A stretch of DNA of 64,000 nt from Cymodocea nodosa (Eukaryota > Streptophyta > Magnoliopsida > Alismatales > Cymodoceaceae): contig CM072338.1 in assembly GCA_036874045.1 (NCBI GenBank), forward strand, positions 19,118,501-19,182,500, read 5' to 3'. Positions 26,097-38,879 of this stretch are shown piece after piece. The position numbers and the translations under genes are program-made. Position 1 is the stretch's first letter. Each line of letters opens with the position of its first letter. The notes beneath the pieces were generated by a model. That model did no database searches, was not told the DNA's origin, and saw only the letters and a program-made list of their open reading frames with translations.

Positions 26097-26642
26097 CTAT
26101 TGTGTCAGGGAAGAAGCATTGGTGTCGGTGTTGGCGGTGGTCGTGGTGACCGTGGTCGTGGTGACGTCCGTTGCGGCGGTGGACGTGGACGTGGAAGAAG
26201 AACGCGAAGGTCGGTCGCCGCTACCCTTGTGGTTATGCATCCAAACCTTGAACACCTGCCTTCCCACGCCGATCTCCCTGCAGAACCTGGCCACCTCGTC
26301 GCCGTCATCTCTCTTGGGCATCTTCCACCCTATCTTCTCCGCGAACTGCAGCATCCTCTCCTTCTGCTCCGTCGAGAGCCTCGTCCTCACCCTCCTCCTC
26401 CCCTCCGACGTCCTGTCCTCGGCCGACGCGGAGGGCGCGGAGTAGGCAAGCGTCAGGCCATCGCCGCCGCTGAGGGCCGGTACCTTCCGGTGGAAGTTGC
26501 GGTGGCAGCCGCAGGCCGCGCACTGGAGGCCGCCCGTTGTCGAGGGGTCCGGGATGTACTCGCCGCAGCCGTCCGTCGCGTACGTGCCGAGGCTGGCCGC
26601 GTGGTTCCGCATGCACTCTCTGTATATCTCCTTCTCCATCAT
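26097..26642 (-). CDS. Zinc-finger homeodomain (ZF-HD) transcription factor, intronless
   Basis: A 181-residue ZHD-class DNA-binding protein. The ZF-HD dimerisation domain spans about residues 6-53: YRECMRNHAASLG, DGCGEYIPDP, then LQCAACGCHRNFHRKV, with Cys/His ligands at 10, 14, 26, 41, 44, 46, 47 and 51. The atypical homeodomain spans about 82-142: RRRVRTRLSTEQKERMLQFA, an RDDGDEVARF loop and the recognition helix VGRQVFKVWMHNHKGSG. Having both domains separates it from the MIF mini-zinc-finger proteins. The C-terminus is low-complexity Ser/Thr, including a run of VTTTT repeats encoded by GTGGTCGTGGTGAC-type DNA. A TGA lies in frame immediately before the first ATG, fixing the start at Met1 or the adjacent Met2. 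At 181 residues it is short for the family, mainly through a short linker. The family is usually intronless, as here. Confidence 0.93.
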   Translation of the reverse strand: MMEKEIYRECMRNHAASLGTYATDGCGEYIPDPSTTGGLQCAACGCHRNFHRKVPALSGGDGLTLAYSAPSASAEDRTSEGRRRVRTRLSTEQKERMLQFAEKIGWKMPKRDDGDEVARFCREIGVGRQVFKVWMHNHKGSGDRPSRSSSTSTSTAATDVTTTTVTTTTANTDTNASSLTQ

Positions 26643-26644
26643 TC

Positions 26645-26645
<1 letters not shown>

Positions 26646-26675
<30 letters not shown>

Positions 26676-26690
26676 CTTTTTCTTCTTCTC
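26646..26690. repeat. (TTC)n tract immediately upstream of the ZF-HD start
   Basis: A trinucleotide run reading (GAA)n on the transcript strand, beginning four bases before the first ATG, so it forms the end of the 5' UTR. Confidence 0.9.
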
Positions 26691-28930
26691 ACCCCAAGTA
26701 GCCAATATCAATTATTATTGCTCAAGTTGCCTACTGATCTGGATCTCCCTTCCGTTTCTTCTGGACCATTAGATCGGGAACAGTTTTCAATATTTGGTTG
26801 CGTTTGTCAAATTGATCTAGTGGTTCAAGCTCATCCTGGGGATAACGTCTCCATCAGCATACAAGTTAACCACCACTGTGCCACTGGCGTTTGTTAATTT
26901 TCCTCTTTCAGAGCCGTATAATTATCATATCATAATGATAAAGATTGATACGAAACTTTAACATATGATAATATATATTTTTTTGTTAAAAAAAAAGGTT
27001 GTTCCGAGCAGAAAATTGGTGGGCACATGATAATTAATGGTATGTTGACAGGTCAGATCTCTGGAACTCAACATTAAGACCATAAATAAAGGTTTGTTGA
27101 CAAAAGTAAATGGGAGGCCCAAAAAGTTGACTCTTTTCTTTTTTTAAATGATAGTCATATTTTTATGTAGACTTAAAGATCAGTATTCTCTTTTCTTGTT
27201 GCCTTTATAAGATGAAGAAAGAATAAATGCACAATTTGTTATCGTTAAGTTGACAATTCTATCTGTGATCAAGGATTTGGGAAAATAAGTAAGAGTACGT
27301 AAAAAAGGGAATGTTCTGAATCAAAGTTTAAATAAAAAAGCTACAAACGTAAAAAAAAAATACAATAATATTATAATTTAAAGGAAAATATGAATATTTT
27401 TTTACTGTCAAATTTATCTTTTTTTGTTGTTGCTTTCATCTACCTTAAAAAGCAATAGTTTCAAGTCTTTAATAAATCTTCATCCAACGTCTCACCTCTT
27501 GTGAGATACGTCAGAGATTTCTATCACCATTTTACCAACTTCTCACTCTTTTCAGGTCCGTAAAGGGCGGCAAATCCACTCTTTCTTGGAACAACGTTCG
27601 GTACAGCCATAATTCACTGTTTCCTACTTGTCCATCTCTCCATCATATACCCTTATGAAGATTACAAACTTACCTACAGTTTTTCAAAAGACATGGTAAC
27701 CTTGTGCATGATTGGGGCGAGCCCTTAAATGTGACAAACACACGGCACCACATCTGCCATCCTTTTAATCCACCACGTGGGCGCCATTAATTGCTTCTTA
27801 CCATTGTCGTAATTAGTAAGTGCGAACCATTAAATGGTTCACGAAAAAGGTTGCTCGAGAAGTGCTTAGAACTTAATGTCCTGAGAGAGGAGTGGTCGGC
27901 CACGTAGAATTCGAGGGGAGAGGAGGTTTCTAAGGTTTAAAATTTACAATTTGAAGGAAATGAAGCAAAAAATATTGCGCTAGATTCAATAAGACGTGAG
28001 AGGAGGGAAGGTACGTGGAGCGAATTAGTCTCAATGAAGTCGCAAGGTTGGAGAGGGGTAAGATACGGTAGAAAGATTTAATCTTAATTATTCATTACCC
28101 AATTGATAACTTTGTTATGATGAGAAATCACGTTTTAGTGGAATGTGATCGCCGTAAACGGTAAACAATTTCACCGTGCGCGTGACATTAGGAACTAACT
28201 TATCTATTAATTTCTGTTGTAAAATTTTTACCTTTTTACAGTCTCATTTCATTGTAATATCAATTTCTATCGTGAGGTGATTTTTATTTCTTTCGATTCG
28301 TCACTATTATTTTCTTATTTAGTTGAGATTTACCGCAGCGTGTTACCTTTGATATATATATATATATATATATATGTAAATCGTAACCCCGGTCCAGAGA
28401 ACCAGATTTGCGCTAGCAACCTATTCATTGACCCAATCAAAAATAAAATAAAATATTACATGTAAGTCTTGCACGTCGAGTTTTTCGATTTTTATATTCA
28501 CTCCAGAAAGAAAGGAGATTAAATAAATAAATAAAGAAGAAGAAGAGGAAAGAACATGGATGTAAAAATGTTTTTGATATCATTAATCATTTCTCTTATG
28601 TTTGTTTAAATACAGAATTTCTTAAGACTTAAGACTTTAATAAAAAAGTTATTTTGATAATATGAGCTTTTAAATAAATAAATAAATAAAGAACTACGTC
28701 ATGGACGCAAAATTGTAGAGGAGCCTTGAAGATGAGCGCCAGGCAATAAACTTGACCTACATTTGCCGATCGGAGTTGGGCAGAAAACGTATCGATCGAC
28801 ACTGCAAAGATCCCACCTTTGGCTGCCCCATTCCGTCCTCCGCCTCCTCCTCTCCTCCGCCCCAGTCGTGAGGCCGTGGAGCAAGCAAGCCCTACCCAAG
28901 AAAATCTCCCACGGCTGCTCTTCGAAACTT
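26691..28930. other. Spacer between divergent ZF-HD and BPC genes
   Basis: Holds the ZF-HD promoter on the left and the BPC promoter on the right. A (TA)n microsatellite lies at 28352-28376. The right end (28790-28930) is GC-richer and probably belongs to the transcribed BPC leader. No gene recognised. Confidence 0.45.
28352..28376. repeat. (TA)n microsatellite
   Basis: About twelve perfect TA units in the ZF-HD/BPC spacer. Confidence 0.9.
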
Positions 28931-29259
28931 GGTACGTGTTCTGTTTTCAATACGCCTTATGCCGCATTTTTCCCAGAGACGAAGATCTCGTCTTAAGAAC
29001 CCTGGAATGCGTTGATTGCCCGTATTGTTGGAAATGCAGCGCATTTCTGTTCGTTCCCCTTGAAGGGAATGACACTTTCCTTCGTATTCCGCGGTCGCCA
29101 TTGGCGTTAGGGTTTTGTTCCCAAAAATAATAATAAATCAACTTTGGGGGCGTTTCGTTCCATCCGTCTTTTGTAACCGATCGTCTGCGTCTCCTTCCAC
29201 AGGCTGCGCCTTTGTTTTGCTTCTCTGGGTGGTCTTGCGGAAGGAGTTTGTCTGTCTGC

Positions 29260-30093
29260 ATGGATGGTGATGGTGGGCTTGGTGGCAGGGAATGGGGCTA
29301 CTACCAACAGCCTTTCAAGACTAACATGGGATTACAGCTTAAGCCCAATGTAGGGGTCGGGCAGGACACGAAGAATCTTCTGTCAAGTGGGGCATTCTTC
29401 CACAGAGGCTACGATGTACCTCAATCGTCGCTGCCTATGGAGTTTGCAAGAGATGGTTGGATGAGCAACAGGGAAAAGTTCTCGCAGATGTTGCCTATGA
29501 ACTACCCTAGTTATGGGATACACCCAGATGCATCTGGTACCCACCATCTTCAGTTGTCGCAGCAGGTATCCAATCCACCGAAGAATGGGAAGCTCCCCCA
29601 GGTTGGTGAGCACGAGCCTGGCGTTAGAAAGGATGATGTTCCGAGGAAAAGGCCTCAAAGTCGTCCCCGTAAGGCTCCCACCCCAAAGAAGCCCAAGAAG
29701 GTTCCTTCGCAAAGGGATGGACCTAGTAATGGTTCTGTTCCACGGAAAAGAGCTGCAACGAAGAGCACGAGCATTGTGATAAATGGAATCGATTTGGATT
29801 TATCAGGTATGCCGACACCCGTATGCTCGTGCACGGGCACTCCCCAGCAGTGCTACAGGTGGGGGGTGGGAGGCTGGCAATCAGCTTGTTGTACCACCAC
29901 TCTTTCTGAGTACCCTCTCCCAATGAGTACAAAAAGAAGGGGCGCTAGGATTCCAGGAAGAAAGATGAGTCTTGGTGCATTTAAAAAGGTTTTGGAGAAG
30001 CTGGCGGGTGAAGGGTATAATCTTTCTAACCCAATTGACTTGAGGACTTATTGGGCTAAACATGGCACGAACAAGTTTGTAACTATCAGGTAA
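29260..30093 (+). CDS. BPC1-like: BASIC PENTACYSTEINE (BBR/BPC) group I GAGA-binding factor
   Basis: Plant-specific nuclear protein that binds GA-repeat DNA and helps recruit Polycomb complexes to developmental genes. The coding region is one exon, 277 aa, within the group I size range. The N-terminus MDGDGGLGGREWGYY...GLQLKP is the group I signature. The middle is basic (DVPRKRPQSRPRKAPTPKK, likely nuclear localisation). The DNA-binding domain has the five diagnostic cysteines at residues 189, 191, 198, 210 and 211 (CSCTGTPQQCYRWG.GGWQSACCTT), then STKRRGARIPGRKMS and the end WAKHGTNKFVTIR. An in-frame ATG at 29212 would add 16 residues, but MDGDGG matches the family start. A tccacag acceptor at 29202 and a possible donor at 28932 suggest a 5' UTR intron of about 270 bp; if used, the 29212 ATG would still be transcribed but not preferred. 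Confidence 0.95.
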   Translation: MDGDGGLGGREWGYYQQPFKTNMGLQLKPNVGVGQDTKNLLSSGAFFHRGYDVPQSSLPMEFARDGWMSNREKFSQMLPMNYPSYGIHPDASGTHHLQLSQQVSNPPKNGKLPQVGEHEPGVRKDDVPRKRPQSRPRKAPTPKKPKKVPSQRDGPSNGSVPRKRAATKSTSIVINGIDLDLSGMPTPVCSCTGTPQQCYRWGVGGWQSACCTTTLSEYPLPMSTKRRGARIPGRKMSLGAFKKVLEKLAGEGYNLSNPIDLRTYWAKHGTNKFVTIR

Positions 30094-32740
30094 AGTTGTA
30101 CCGTTTCAACCTTCAAACTTGGACTTCCCACTGAGTTGCTTCTATTTTATCCCTTTGTATAGACGTGCTACTGGCTCTTGTTAAGGGCTTCTGATCAGGT
30201 GTTTTGCAGTGGATCATTAGGAAAATTTCTCTACACCCATTTTCGCTTTCATGATTACGTATTTCAGTGACTGTTCTCTTTGACGTTTTCCTTGCTCTTT
30301 CCCATGCTTGTAGCTTCGGTGTCGTAGAGTTCTCCCTAATTATAGTTGCCTTGAACTTATGGTTAGAGCTTCTACTCTTTTATTTCAGCATTACTTATTT
30401 GATCTTCAACTACTGGTCCACATTTGTGGTTTGCTGTGTTTGATGCTCGGTCACTGGGATGCATTGTAATTTTTGTTGTTTTTTTCATGCGTGGAAATCT
30501 GGTAAATTTTAAACGATGGATTTCTTTTTATACGAAAGCCACTGTAGCACTCAATTTTAATACACACACACTAAGCTTCTCCCATGACCAAACTCGTGAG
30601 TTGATTGAATTTGTTACATAAAATCTGATCTTCTGGTAGAATCCTAGTTTATTAAGCAGGGTGCTATTTACACACCTAGATTGTCATGGTAATTGTGGTA
30701 GTTACATCCAAATAGCATTGTCTGTTGTTATAAGTCATATGTTGTAGAAGTTTTAGAGTATATGTCGGTTAAATGAAGCATATAACATAAGGTTTCTTCC
30801 CTTATAGGTTATTCACCCAATGCTCTTTCTTATCTGTCACACAAATACACTGTTTTTCCATATCATCATAAAGTGCCAACAGTGTGGTTACCAACTAGCT
30901 TTTTTTACTGACAGTATTGAACAAGATGTTTGTGGAAAAAGCCACCTGACCTGCCGTTGGATTCATTTAATTAAGAAACTAAATAATTAAGTTTTTGATG
31001 ATGTGTCAGCTAAGTTGTGGTCATAACTTGTTTAAAAATTAAAATTTGGAAACGAAAGATTGTGGAAAACTATAAACTATAATGTTAACTTTTTTTATGG
31101 AGAGTAACTAGAATGTTGAATTATTGATTGGATATGGAATCCATATATATTGATTTAGATTGAAAAGGATTGATTGGTGACCAGCATACGCATTTTCTTC
31201 TCTGTATTTCTTTTGACTAGCTCACTGTAAATCTTTGTTTACTGCTTATTGTTTCAGTAATAGCAAAATTTTGATTTTATAGTTCTGTGTATCCAATGGA
31301 TCTTAATTGTCCACATTAGACTAGAAAAGGAATTCATACACCAAGTATCTATCCTATTGAATGCAGTAGATTATACCATTGCTCAGTTATTAGTTATTCA
31401 TTATTTTTGGTCCAAGGGCCACCCGTGGAATCTTTCCTTGGGATGTTGAGTTCAATTCCCACAAGAAACAAATTTAAAATCTATTGTTAGGTGAGCCTCG
31501 CTGCAACGGTGATGGTGTTTGATTATAACATCTCGATTTAAGCTTGTAAATCTCAGAGCCATATTTTGTACTGGTTACCTTGATTATTATCTCTGATAAG
31601 AAGGGTTAAGCAGCAGCTTCTAAGAATTCACGGAGCCTAATTAGATTGAAGTTATACTTTGAATATTATATGCTCTATTTTAATTACATGTCCCAGTTTT
31701 TACTTAATTATTCTTTTTCATAATTTCATGTTATAACTTATTAACTTAATATCATGACAATTATTATAATTCTGACTGTCATTTTTATTTAAATATAAAT
31801 ATCAAATAACTCTTTCTCCAAGTATTATATAAATTGTTATCTAAGAAAGTAAATTTTGTCCTCCTCCCTCTGCCCTTCACTCTTTCGAGGTAGAAACGTA
31901 ACCACTCAAACAATTTCACCATCAAGTGAAGATGGATCGACAACGAACAATTCTTGACCGCTCTGATGGAGAAGAACAGATGGGGAGGCATAATATTATT
32001 GTCATTTCAGCTTGTTGCCAAGACGGTAAATACGTGAATCAATCTTTGAGCAGATATAGAATTTGGAGTAAAAGGCGAGATGATTCCTGGCTAGAAATTA
32101 GAATTAGTTTCGAACACCCATTTCTCTTCTCTTAACCGGTACCTCCCGAATGTTCACACATTTCTCTCAAAGGTCACGTACATTTCTCTTGCTGTCTCAA
32201 CAAAGTCGGGGTAATTTACAAAAGAAAGTTGTACTGATTCAGACCGAAGATTTTTAGCCTTTACGATCCATCTCAGTATTGATCCTTTAGGAACATGAAT
32301 TCAAGAACCATGACACGAAGTCTGTAGTTTCAGATTTGCAGTTTATCCACTGGAAATTTTGCTCAATCGGAACTTAATATCATTACAGGTTTGATTAGCA
32401 GTACCGTCAATTCACGTTTCTAGTAGCAGCGTCCATAAATTGAGAAAAAAACTGAACGCAAGAATCAATATAGAAATAAATTGCATGGCAACATTTTCGT
32501 CTCGGCAAGAACGGAGTACCAAGAAAACGTTTCAAGTGCATACAAAATTGCAAAACACTGCGTAACCTGTGAAAACACGGGGGTGGCACACAACACATAA
32601 ATAACGAAGCTGACAGACGATACACGCGAGATGTTGACAATCATTACTTGATAATAATGCGACGCATCGATTTGCACATAAGCTCTGCGCGATGGTCCAC
32701 ATTATAAATAAAAAAAAAAGACCTGTAAGGAGCAGGGCCT
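30094..32740. other. Spacer between convergent BPC and La genes
   Basis: The left part is probably BPC 3' UTR. The remainder is AT-rich, with no motif, repeat or reading frame that I can support as a gene. Confidence 0.45.
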
Positions 32741-35700
32741 TCACACTCCAACTTTTTGAGCTTTATTATTAGCTTTTCCATCCCCTACATCTGTCTGTCT
32801 GTCGCGCTTTCCGTGATGCTTGCCGCCTCTATAATTCTTACCCCTGGCGTAACCAAACAAAGCACCGATATATTATAATAACACATGTACCATTGTAAGA
32901 TATCATTTTTAGAACACTGAAATGCCCAACTAAACAGATACCAAGGAAGCGTACCTTCCCCTACTGCCTTTGTGCCCTCGGTATCTTTCTTGACCATCAC
33001 GGAGGGCACTCCAATAATCTTTTTCAGCCTCACCTGAAAAAGACGTCATAAGAAGGTCAGTGAATCAAAGTACGGCATAAATAACAATTGTTTGCAAATC
33101 TTTGTGCTAGGCACGGTACTAAGTTTCCAATCGCCTGAACAAACTTAAGTTGCGTGTAAAAGAAAACCTTTCAAATTACTTAATTGTGCTGGTCGTTACT
33201 AATGTTTTACTTAGGCAGAAATGTAACCAAATCCTGAGGATTTTAGAGCTGATCGATCCTCCATTCCCTTTGGGATGTTTGATGAATGGTGGAAACTTAC
33301 TTTCATTCTAGATGGCTTCAAATTGGGCACAAAGCTCAACGAGAAATGGAACCATAAAAGACGTCAGATGCATGGCAGCTTCTTTCATCTGGTTGGCCAG
33401 GTATCAAAATTTACCAGATTTTCTGGTAAACTGTTTGGGACCACGACTCATGCCATACGAAAATCTAGTGTAATTAGGGACAAGAAATGTAAATAGAATG
33501 TACAGGTTTTAAAAGCTTTTTTTAACCTATTTCTAGCAATAAATCTGAACATGATGTAAATAAGGAAAATACAATGCATGGAAGAACAAAATTCATGGGA
33601 CGGGACAAAACAATATTCAAGGGAATAGTTAGGCATACCAGTCACAGGTTCTAAGGTAACAAGAGACTTTTTAATAATGAACCCTCCCTCTTCAGCAAGT
33701 ACCGCAGCTGCACGAGCCTTGGTAGCACTCTCTGAGTCTTCAAAACGAATATATCCTGACTTGTCTCCCATTTTAAAGTCAATAAACTTCACAGAAAGAG
33801 AAACATTAGTTCCACCAACTTAGATCGCACATATAGACGACTAGCATACTTTATGGAAACTGGTTAGATTAAACATATTATCTCAATACATGTCCAAACA
33901 GAGAAAGTCTAATTGCAAGCCTCTGTGCAATGCCAATGGTAAAAGTTGTTTCATTGTGATGTGGTCACGGCATCGAAACCACAAAAAACTTCATTTATGG
34001 AGCTAATGATCCAATTGGATCCTCCTTATATTCACATTGGTGAAAACCTCATGCATTGAATTCATTCTTATATATTTTTTAAATAGGGAAAAACGCAAGA
34101 AGAACCATATCCTTAAAAGTAGAGTGAAGGAAAAACACTCTACCAGATGCAATCAAAGAGAACAACGATCTCATCATTCAAGTAGCTATCTGTTATCAAG
34201 GGAAAGTTATGTCGGTTATCAAAATGAAGTCATTCCTAATGAAAACAGCATATTTTGATGGTGGCATTTGCATGATACTATGGTTAACAGCTTTCCAACA
34301 TATATACGTATAGATGCTTGAATGCACACACACACACCTTTGGAAGAAATGGTTCAAAGCAACAAAACAAAGTTATACTTTCTTGATACCTTGATTGTTC
34401 CGAATTTCTTAAGGACGTCTTTTAAATCCTCCCGGGTAACCAAATCTTCTTTACCGGCCAAGTAAGTCCCTTTATCCTCTATCTCTTCTACAGATTCTTT
34501 GATGGAACACGGTTCAGTATCCTGAACATCACCGTCCACACCTTTTTCTTCACATGCTTGTGCAATATTTTCTGCATCTTTTTCTCCATTTCTGTGCTCA
34601 CAATCTTCATTTTGAATAACACGATTTTTGTGTATTTCTTCTATACCATTCTGTCCATTGATTCCACCTTCTAAAGCCTCTTCATTATAAACACTTTTTA
34701 AACTAAATGCAACAATTACTCCTTTTGGATAACTGGTAAAAAAATGCCAAATAAAAAGAAAATTGGTGAAATGAGAAAAAAAGATGAGAACAGATGAGAT
34801 GCATAAAAAAATAAAAATACCTCTCACATGTACTGCTTTTGCTTGGATGAGAATACTTGAATTCTGGTGTGCTCTTTGCTCTTTCAGAATCAAAATCTTT
34901 CCTGGGCGAAAGGAATGAAATAGGTTATTCTAAAAATGTCAATTAATGAGCACTTGATAAGGGAGCAAGGTGTTTGAACTTCAGTCTAAAATACAAAAGA
35001 AAATGATCACATAAAATCTTGATGGGATCAAAATAAACTTGGAAGTGTTACATGTAGCAAACTATCATCTAAAAAGAAAATTATTGAAAATAGAGGTCCA
35101 TGCATTTGTAGTACTAATTATAAAAATTTTAGCCTGCCTGGAGGAACAATTTCTACCGTGGGGAAAATTTTCCCAATATTCAGTTATTGGAAAATGTATC
35201 ATAAAATGGAACCCATAGAAAAGGTTTACGCACCACAGGGAATCTAAAAAAACCAAATCACAAAGGAAACAAATGATTCAAAAAGGAGCAACCGCAAAAC
35301 CATAGCTGATTCCATTTTCTTGGATGGACAAAAGTTTTTAAAAAGTGTGCATTATCATATGAGAAAAACACGGGCTTCAAAAATAAAGGTCACAACGCAA
35401 TCATAAAAACCTGGTAAATCTGGCTTCTTTCTTACTAGTACTCTAATAAAATAGCGGGGAAAATAATGGCTGATCCTGACATTTACATCAACTAATCAAA
35501 TGGCAGCACAAATACAGAGAGCTTAAATGGATAAATTACGTCTGCCATTTAAAACAATCTAAAAAACAACATAAGATACGTATGCAGGGAAATGAAGCCA
35601 AGCATATCCTGGCCTCCATCCCGCATGTACCCTAAAGGGTTTAGCCTTACCTCCATTTCAACGATCAGCAGAAATTTTAACAGGATAAAGCATCATAAAA

Positions 35701-37918
35701 AATGGGCTTAATTGATGACTTCATGTCAATACCACATATTTTTTCATTATCACTTAAAATCATTCTCTGGATATTCAAGAAACGGTAATAATAAATATTA
35801 AAGATTGAATCTTCTATTGTCTTTGAGTGAAATTTTACCTATTAAAAGCATTCCTGTCTCGTTATTTCTAATCCATTGTAGAAGGTAGAAAATTGTAGGG
35901 GCTACAATGGCATAATAAAGGACAAATTGTTACTTTGCATTTGCAAAAACAAAATATTTCAGAAGAGGAATGGATAACCAAATTGTATAAGGAAGCATAT
36001 AAACTTAGTCATGATTATACGAAAATTCAAAGCAAAACAAATTACTAAAAGCAGTTTTCATGACTTCGAGAGAGAGATGACTTAACACATACAGTAGAAG
36101 ATGTTGAAAACTAACAATAAAGTTGACATACAAATTGTATACATCGTATCTCCATAAGATGACAACAAATCTTTTTTCCTTCGATTAATCATGAACACCC
36201 CCCAAAATAGTATGGTATATGATAAATACAAAGCTTTTTTGAAATTTTAATTCCAAGAAGAATGTAGAAAAATTGATAAACCAATTGTCCTGGTAGATGA
36301 CAAATTAAGCATATCATGAGATAATAAGTTTGTGCAAATAGCTCTGATTAATAATTCAAACATTCAAATTTATGAAAGATGCCAAATGACATGTTTTCAA
36401 ACCTTACTTAGGTTTTATTTCAAGCTCAGCTCCTGCGTAGGTTAAATTCTTCTGCAAAATATTTTGAGAAACCTCCTCTTCAGCAAATTCAACCAAAGCA
36501 GTGCCACAGAAATGTTTCTTGTCAGCAACATGGCGAGGCAGCCTCACACTGTTGACCTATGATTAACACAACAATAAGAGAAATATATAGCACTTGATGT
36601 TTTGGGAAAGGAAAATATCATTTAAGCATGCCATAGAATATGTCTGATTGATTGATCATGCTTTACTAGTAGCCTATCCAGATCAGTTGGATTAAGCAAT
36701 TATCAAGTTTATGATTGCCGTCAATTGACTAATAGATGGTTTCTTCTTGATGTAAGGTTATGTGTTTGAAATCACATGTAAATTACTTATGTTAGGAAAA
36801 CAACTAAACAGATATATAGAAATCAAATGTCCTTTTGTTTTTCTTTCCAAAGAAACTCATCAATTCTGATCTTCAAGCTTTAGTTGAAGGAATGGTCAAT
36901 GCAGAGAGTCATGATAGCCACTTTAAATGTTGGAAGGTGTTTTCTATTGAATGTGGTCGTTCTGGTGATATTCTGCTTTCCAATGTTCCCCTTGGTCCAA
37001 ATTATGGTTTACCATGTAAATTGTTATGCTGAATTTATATGGAGAAGGGACAAGACAGGATAAGAATTGGATAGAAATGTTCCACCAATGTATACTGCAA
37101 TAGTGCAATAAAAGGAAGAATACCTTTCCATATTGATTGAAGAAAGACTCCACGTCTTCAAGCTTAATATCATACTGTAATGGTGTAACAGCAACGGTCC
37201 TCAAATCTACTTGCTCTATAACTTCTTCAGGCTTTTGCATCTCAGCGCTCCTTCCGATCCTCTTTCCTACAACAAACATATTATATAACCAAAATTTCAT
37301 ATTAGTTCTGGTTCACCATAGAAGTAAACTAAGGCATTCAAGCACACCGTACTATAGTAAATCATGCAGAGTTGTAAAATATTATTATAAAATAATGACA
37401 ATAACAAGTATGTATGAGTCTGGTGTGCTTGTATTTAGCAATTACAACATTACAGCAATATCAGCAAAAAATGGCAATCTCATTTTTATCGTGTAAATAA
37501 GTACGAAAAACATGCTAACCATCCACCGAGATTTTAAGGGCCATCGATTTCCTCAATGTATCGGCCACCGCCGCCACAGTATCCTCCGGCACCGTCTCCG
37601 CTTTAACGTCATCACTAAGACCAAGGTGCTTCTTCATGCGGGGGAAAGAGCATATCAAACTCAAACTGACAACTGTAACCAACAAAATCGCCGAAACAGA
37701 AACATCAATTTTAAAAAAGAGCGAGCACAATGCAATGGAAGATCGTTTCGGTTCTTTTGCATAAACAAAGGAATTGCATACGACATACGTCCATCCTGAC
37801 TCTCGCTCACGGTCTTGCTGAGAAAGGCGTCCCTTGGAAGATTGCTATCGCCGAAGTAGAACTCGACCTGGCGGATGACGTCCTTCGCCTTCCTCTCGTC
37901 TAGAACGGTAACCGCCAT
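32741..37918 (-). CDS. LA1: La protein (La motif plus two RRMs), nine exons
   Basis: La binds the 3' UUU end of new RNA polymerase III transcripts, protects them from exonucleases and assists tRNA maturation; it is nuclear. Exons: 37918-37789, 37672-37520, 37266-37124, 36556-36408, 34901-34821, 34732-34390, 33786-33639, 33033-32955, 32843-32741 (1329 nt, 442 aa). All introns are GT-AG and every phase closes. The La motif (about 1-95) has IRQVEFYFGDSNLPRDAFL and LVSLSLICSFPRMKKHLGL. RRM1 (about 113-190) has TVAVTPLQYDIKLEDVESFF and KHFCGTALVEF. An acidic linker follows, and a C-terminal RRM (about 315-385) has REDLKDVLKKFGTIK then KSGYIRFEDSESATKARAA. The tail YRGHKGSRGRGKNYRGGKHH is Arg/Gly/Lys-rich, typical of plant La. 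The start is the first ATG after a CT-repeat leader. Introns 2-8 are AT-rich, the longest about 1.5 kb. Confidence 0.95.
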
Positions 37919-37939
37919 GAGAGAGAGAGAGAGAGAGAG
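37919..37939. repeat. (GA)n tract directly abutting the La start codon
   Basis: Reads as a CT repeat on the transcript strand and ends at the base before the ATG. Confidence 0.9.
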
Positions 37940-38879
37940 GGGGGAGTGATGGGCCGGAAAGCGGTAGTGGTGGCGGCTGCGTAAAACCACAAACCCTAAT
38001 TTCTCTCTCAAGAGCGGGGAGATGGAAAAACGCCGAAATATTATAACCAGAATATTATTAAAAGTTTCTTAAAATAGAATTTAATAATGCTGCCACGAAA
38101 ACACGTTCGTTTTGTGTTTTTGATTTCAGTTATTCAAGAACGCACGTTCATGGTTAGATTTATAAGTATAAGTAATTAGAATTATTTATTAGTGGCTACG
38201 TCTTTTTAGAAAATTTATTATGTACCATGGAGATGAAATTCTTTAGAGAGAAAATGTTTGCAATATTATCATAACAAACTGCAATAACTTTAATTTGTTA
38301 CGAGCAATAATACTTGTAGTTGTGATAAAAATGACTATATTTTTTTCAAATCTTAACGTCTATATTCTCTTACAAACCTAAACCCTACTACTGCAATAAA
38401 ATTGATTCAAATCTTACCATCCGTATCTTCAAATCTAAAAAATGCATTAACGAAGAAGATCATAAAAATCGTGTGCTTCAATAAAATGCTCATTTTTCCG
38501 AAGAGATGAAATCAGGAAGACAGGTATCTTTAAAATATAGAACCAGTTACTAAGCTAGCAATTCTTCTTTATAACGATAATATTTTGTATATACATTAGA
38601 ATTCAATCATTAGTAAAACATACCAGAATGAGCAAATTAGTATACTCAAAAGTACGATTGAACGAAAGAAAATGATTATTTGAATATATTAAAATGAATC
38701 TAATTTAAATACAAATTAACATTGATATTGAACACAATTCTTAACAAATGATTAATTAATTTGACAAACATTATCATTTTAAAGAATTTTTGTTCCACTT
38801 GAAACAGGACAGACTGGAGACGTCACAGCTTAAAAAACCACAAGTACCGATTGATTTTACTTGGACACTAGCGCTAGCA
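37940..38879. other. La promoter and spacer
   Basis: AT-rich after a short GC-richer La leader (37940-38030). No gene recognised. Confidence 0.4.

Noticed and set aside
26058-26897. 279-codon plus-strand open frame opposite the ZF-HD gene
   Set aside because: It is the antisense shadow of the GC-rich ZF-HD coding sequence; its Leu/Arg/Gly-rich translation has no domain.
31380-31560. tRNA-like words (GTTCAATTCC) in the BPC-La spacer
   Set aside because: No cloverleaf, A box or acceptor stem could be assembled around them.
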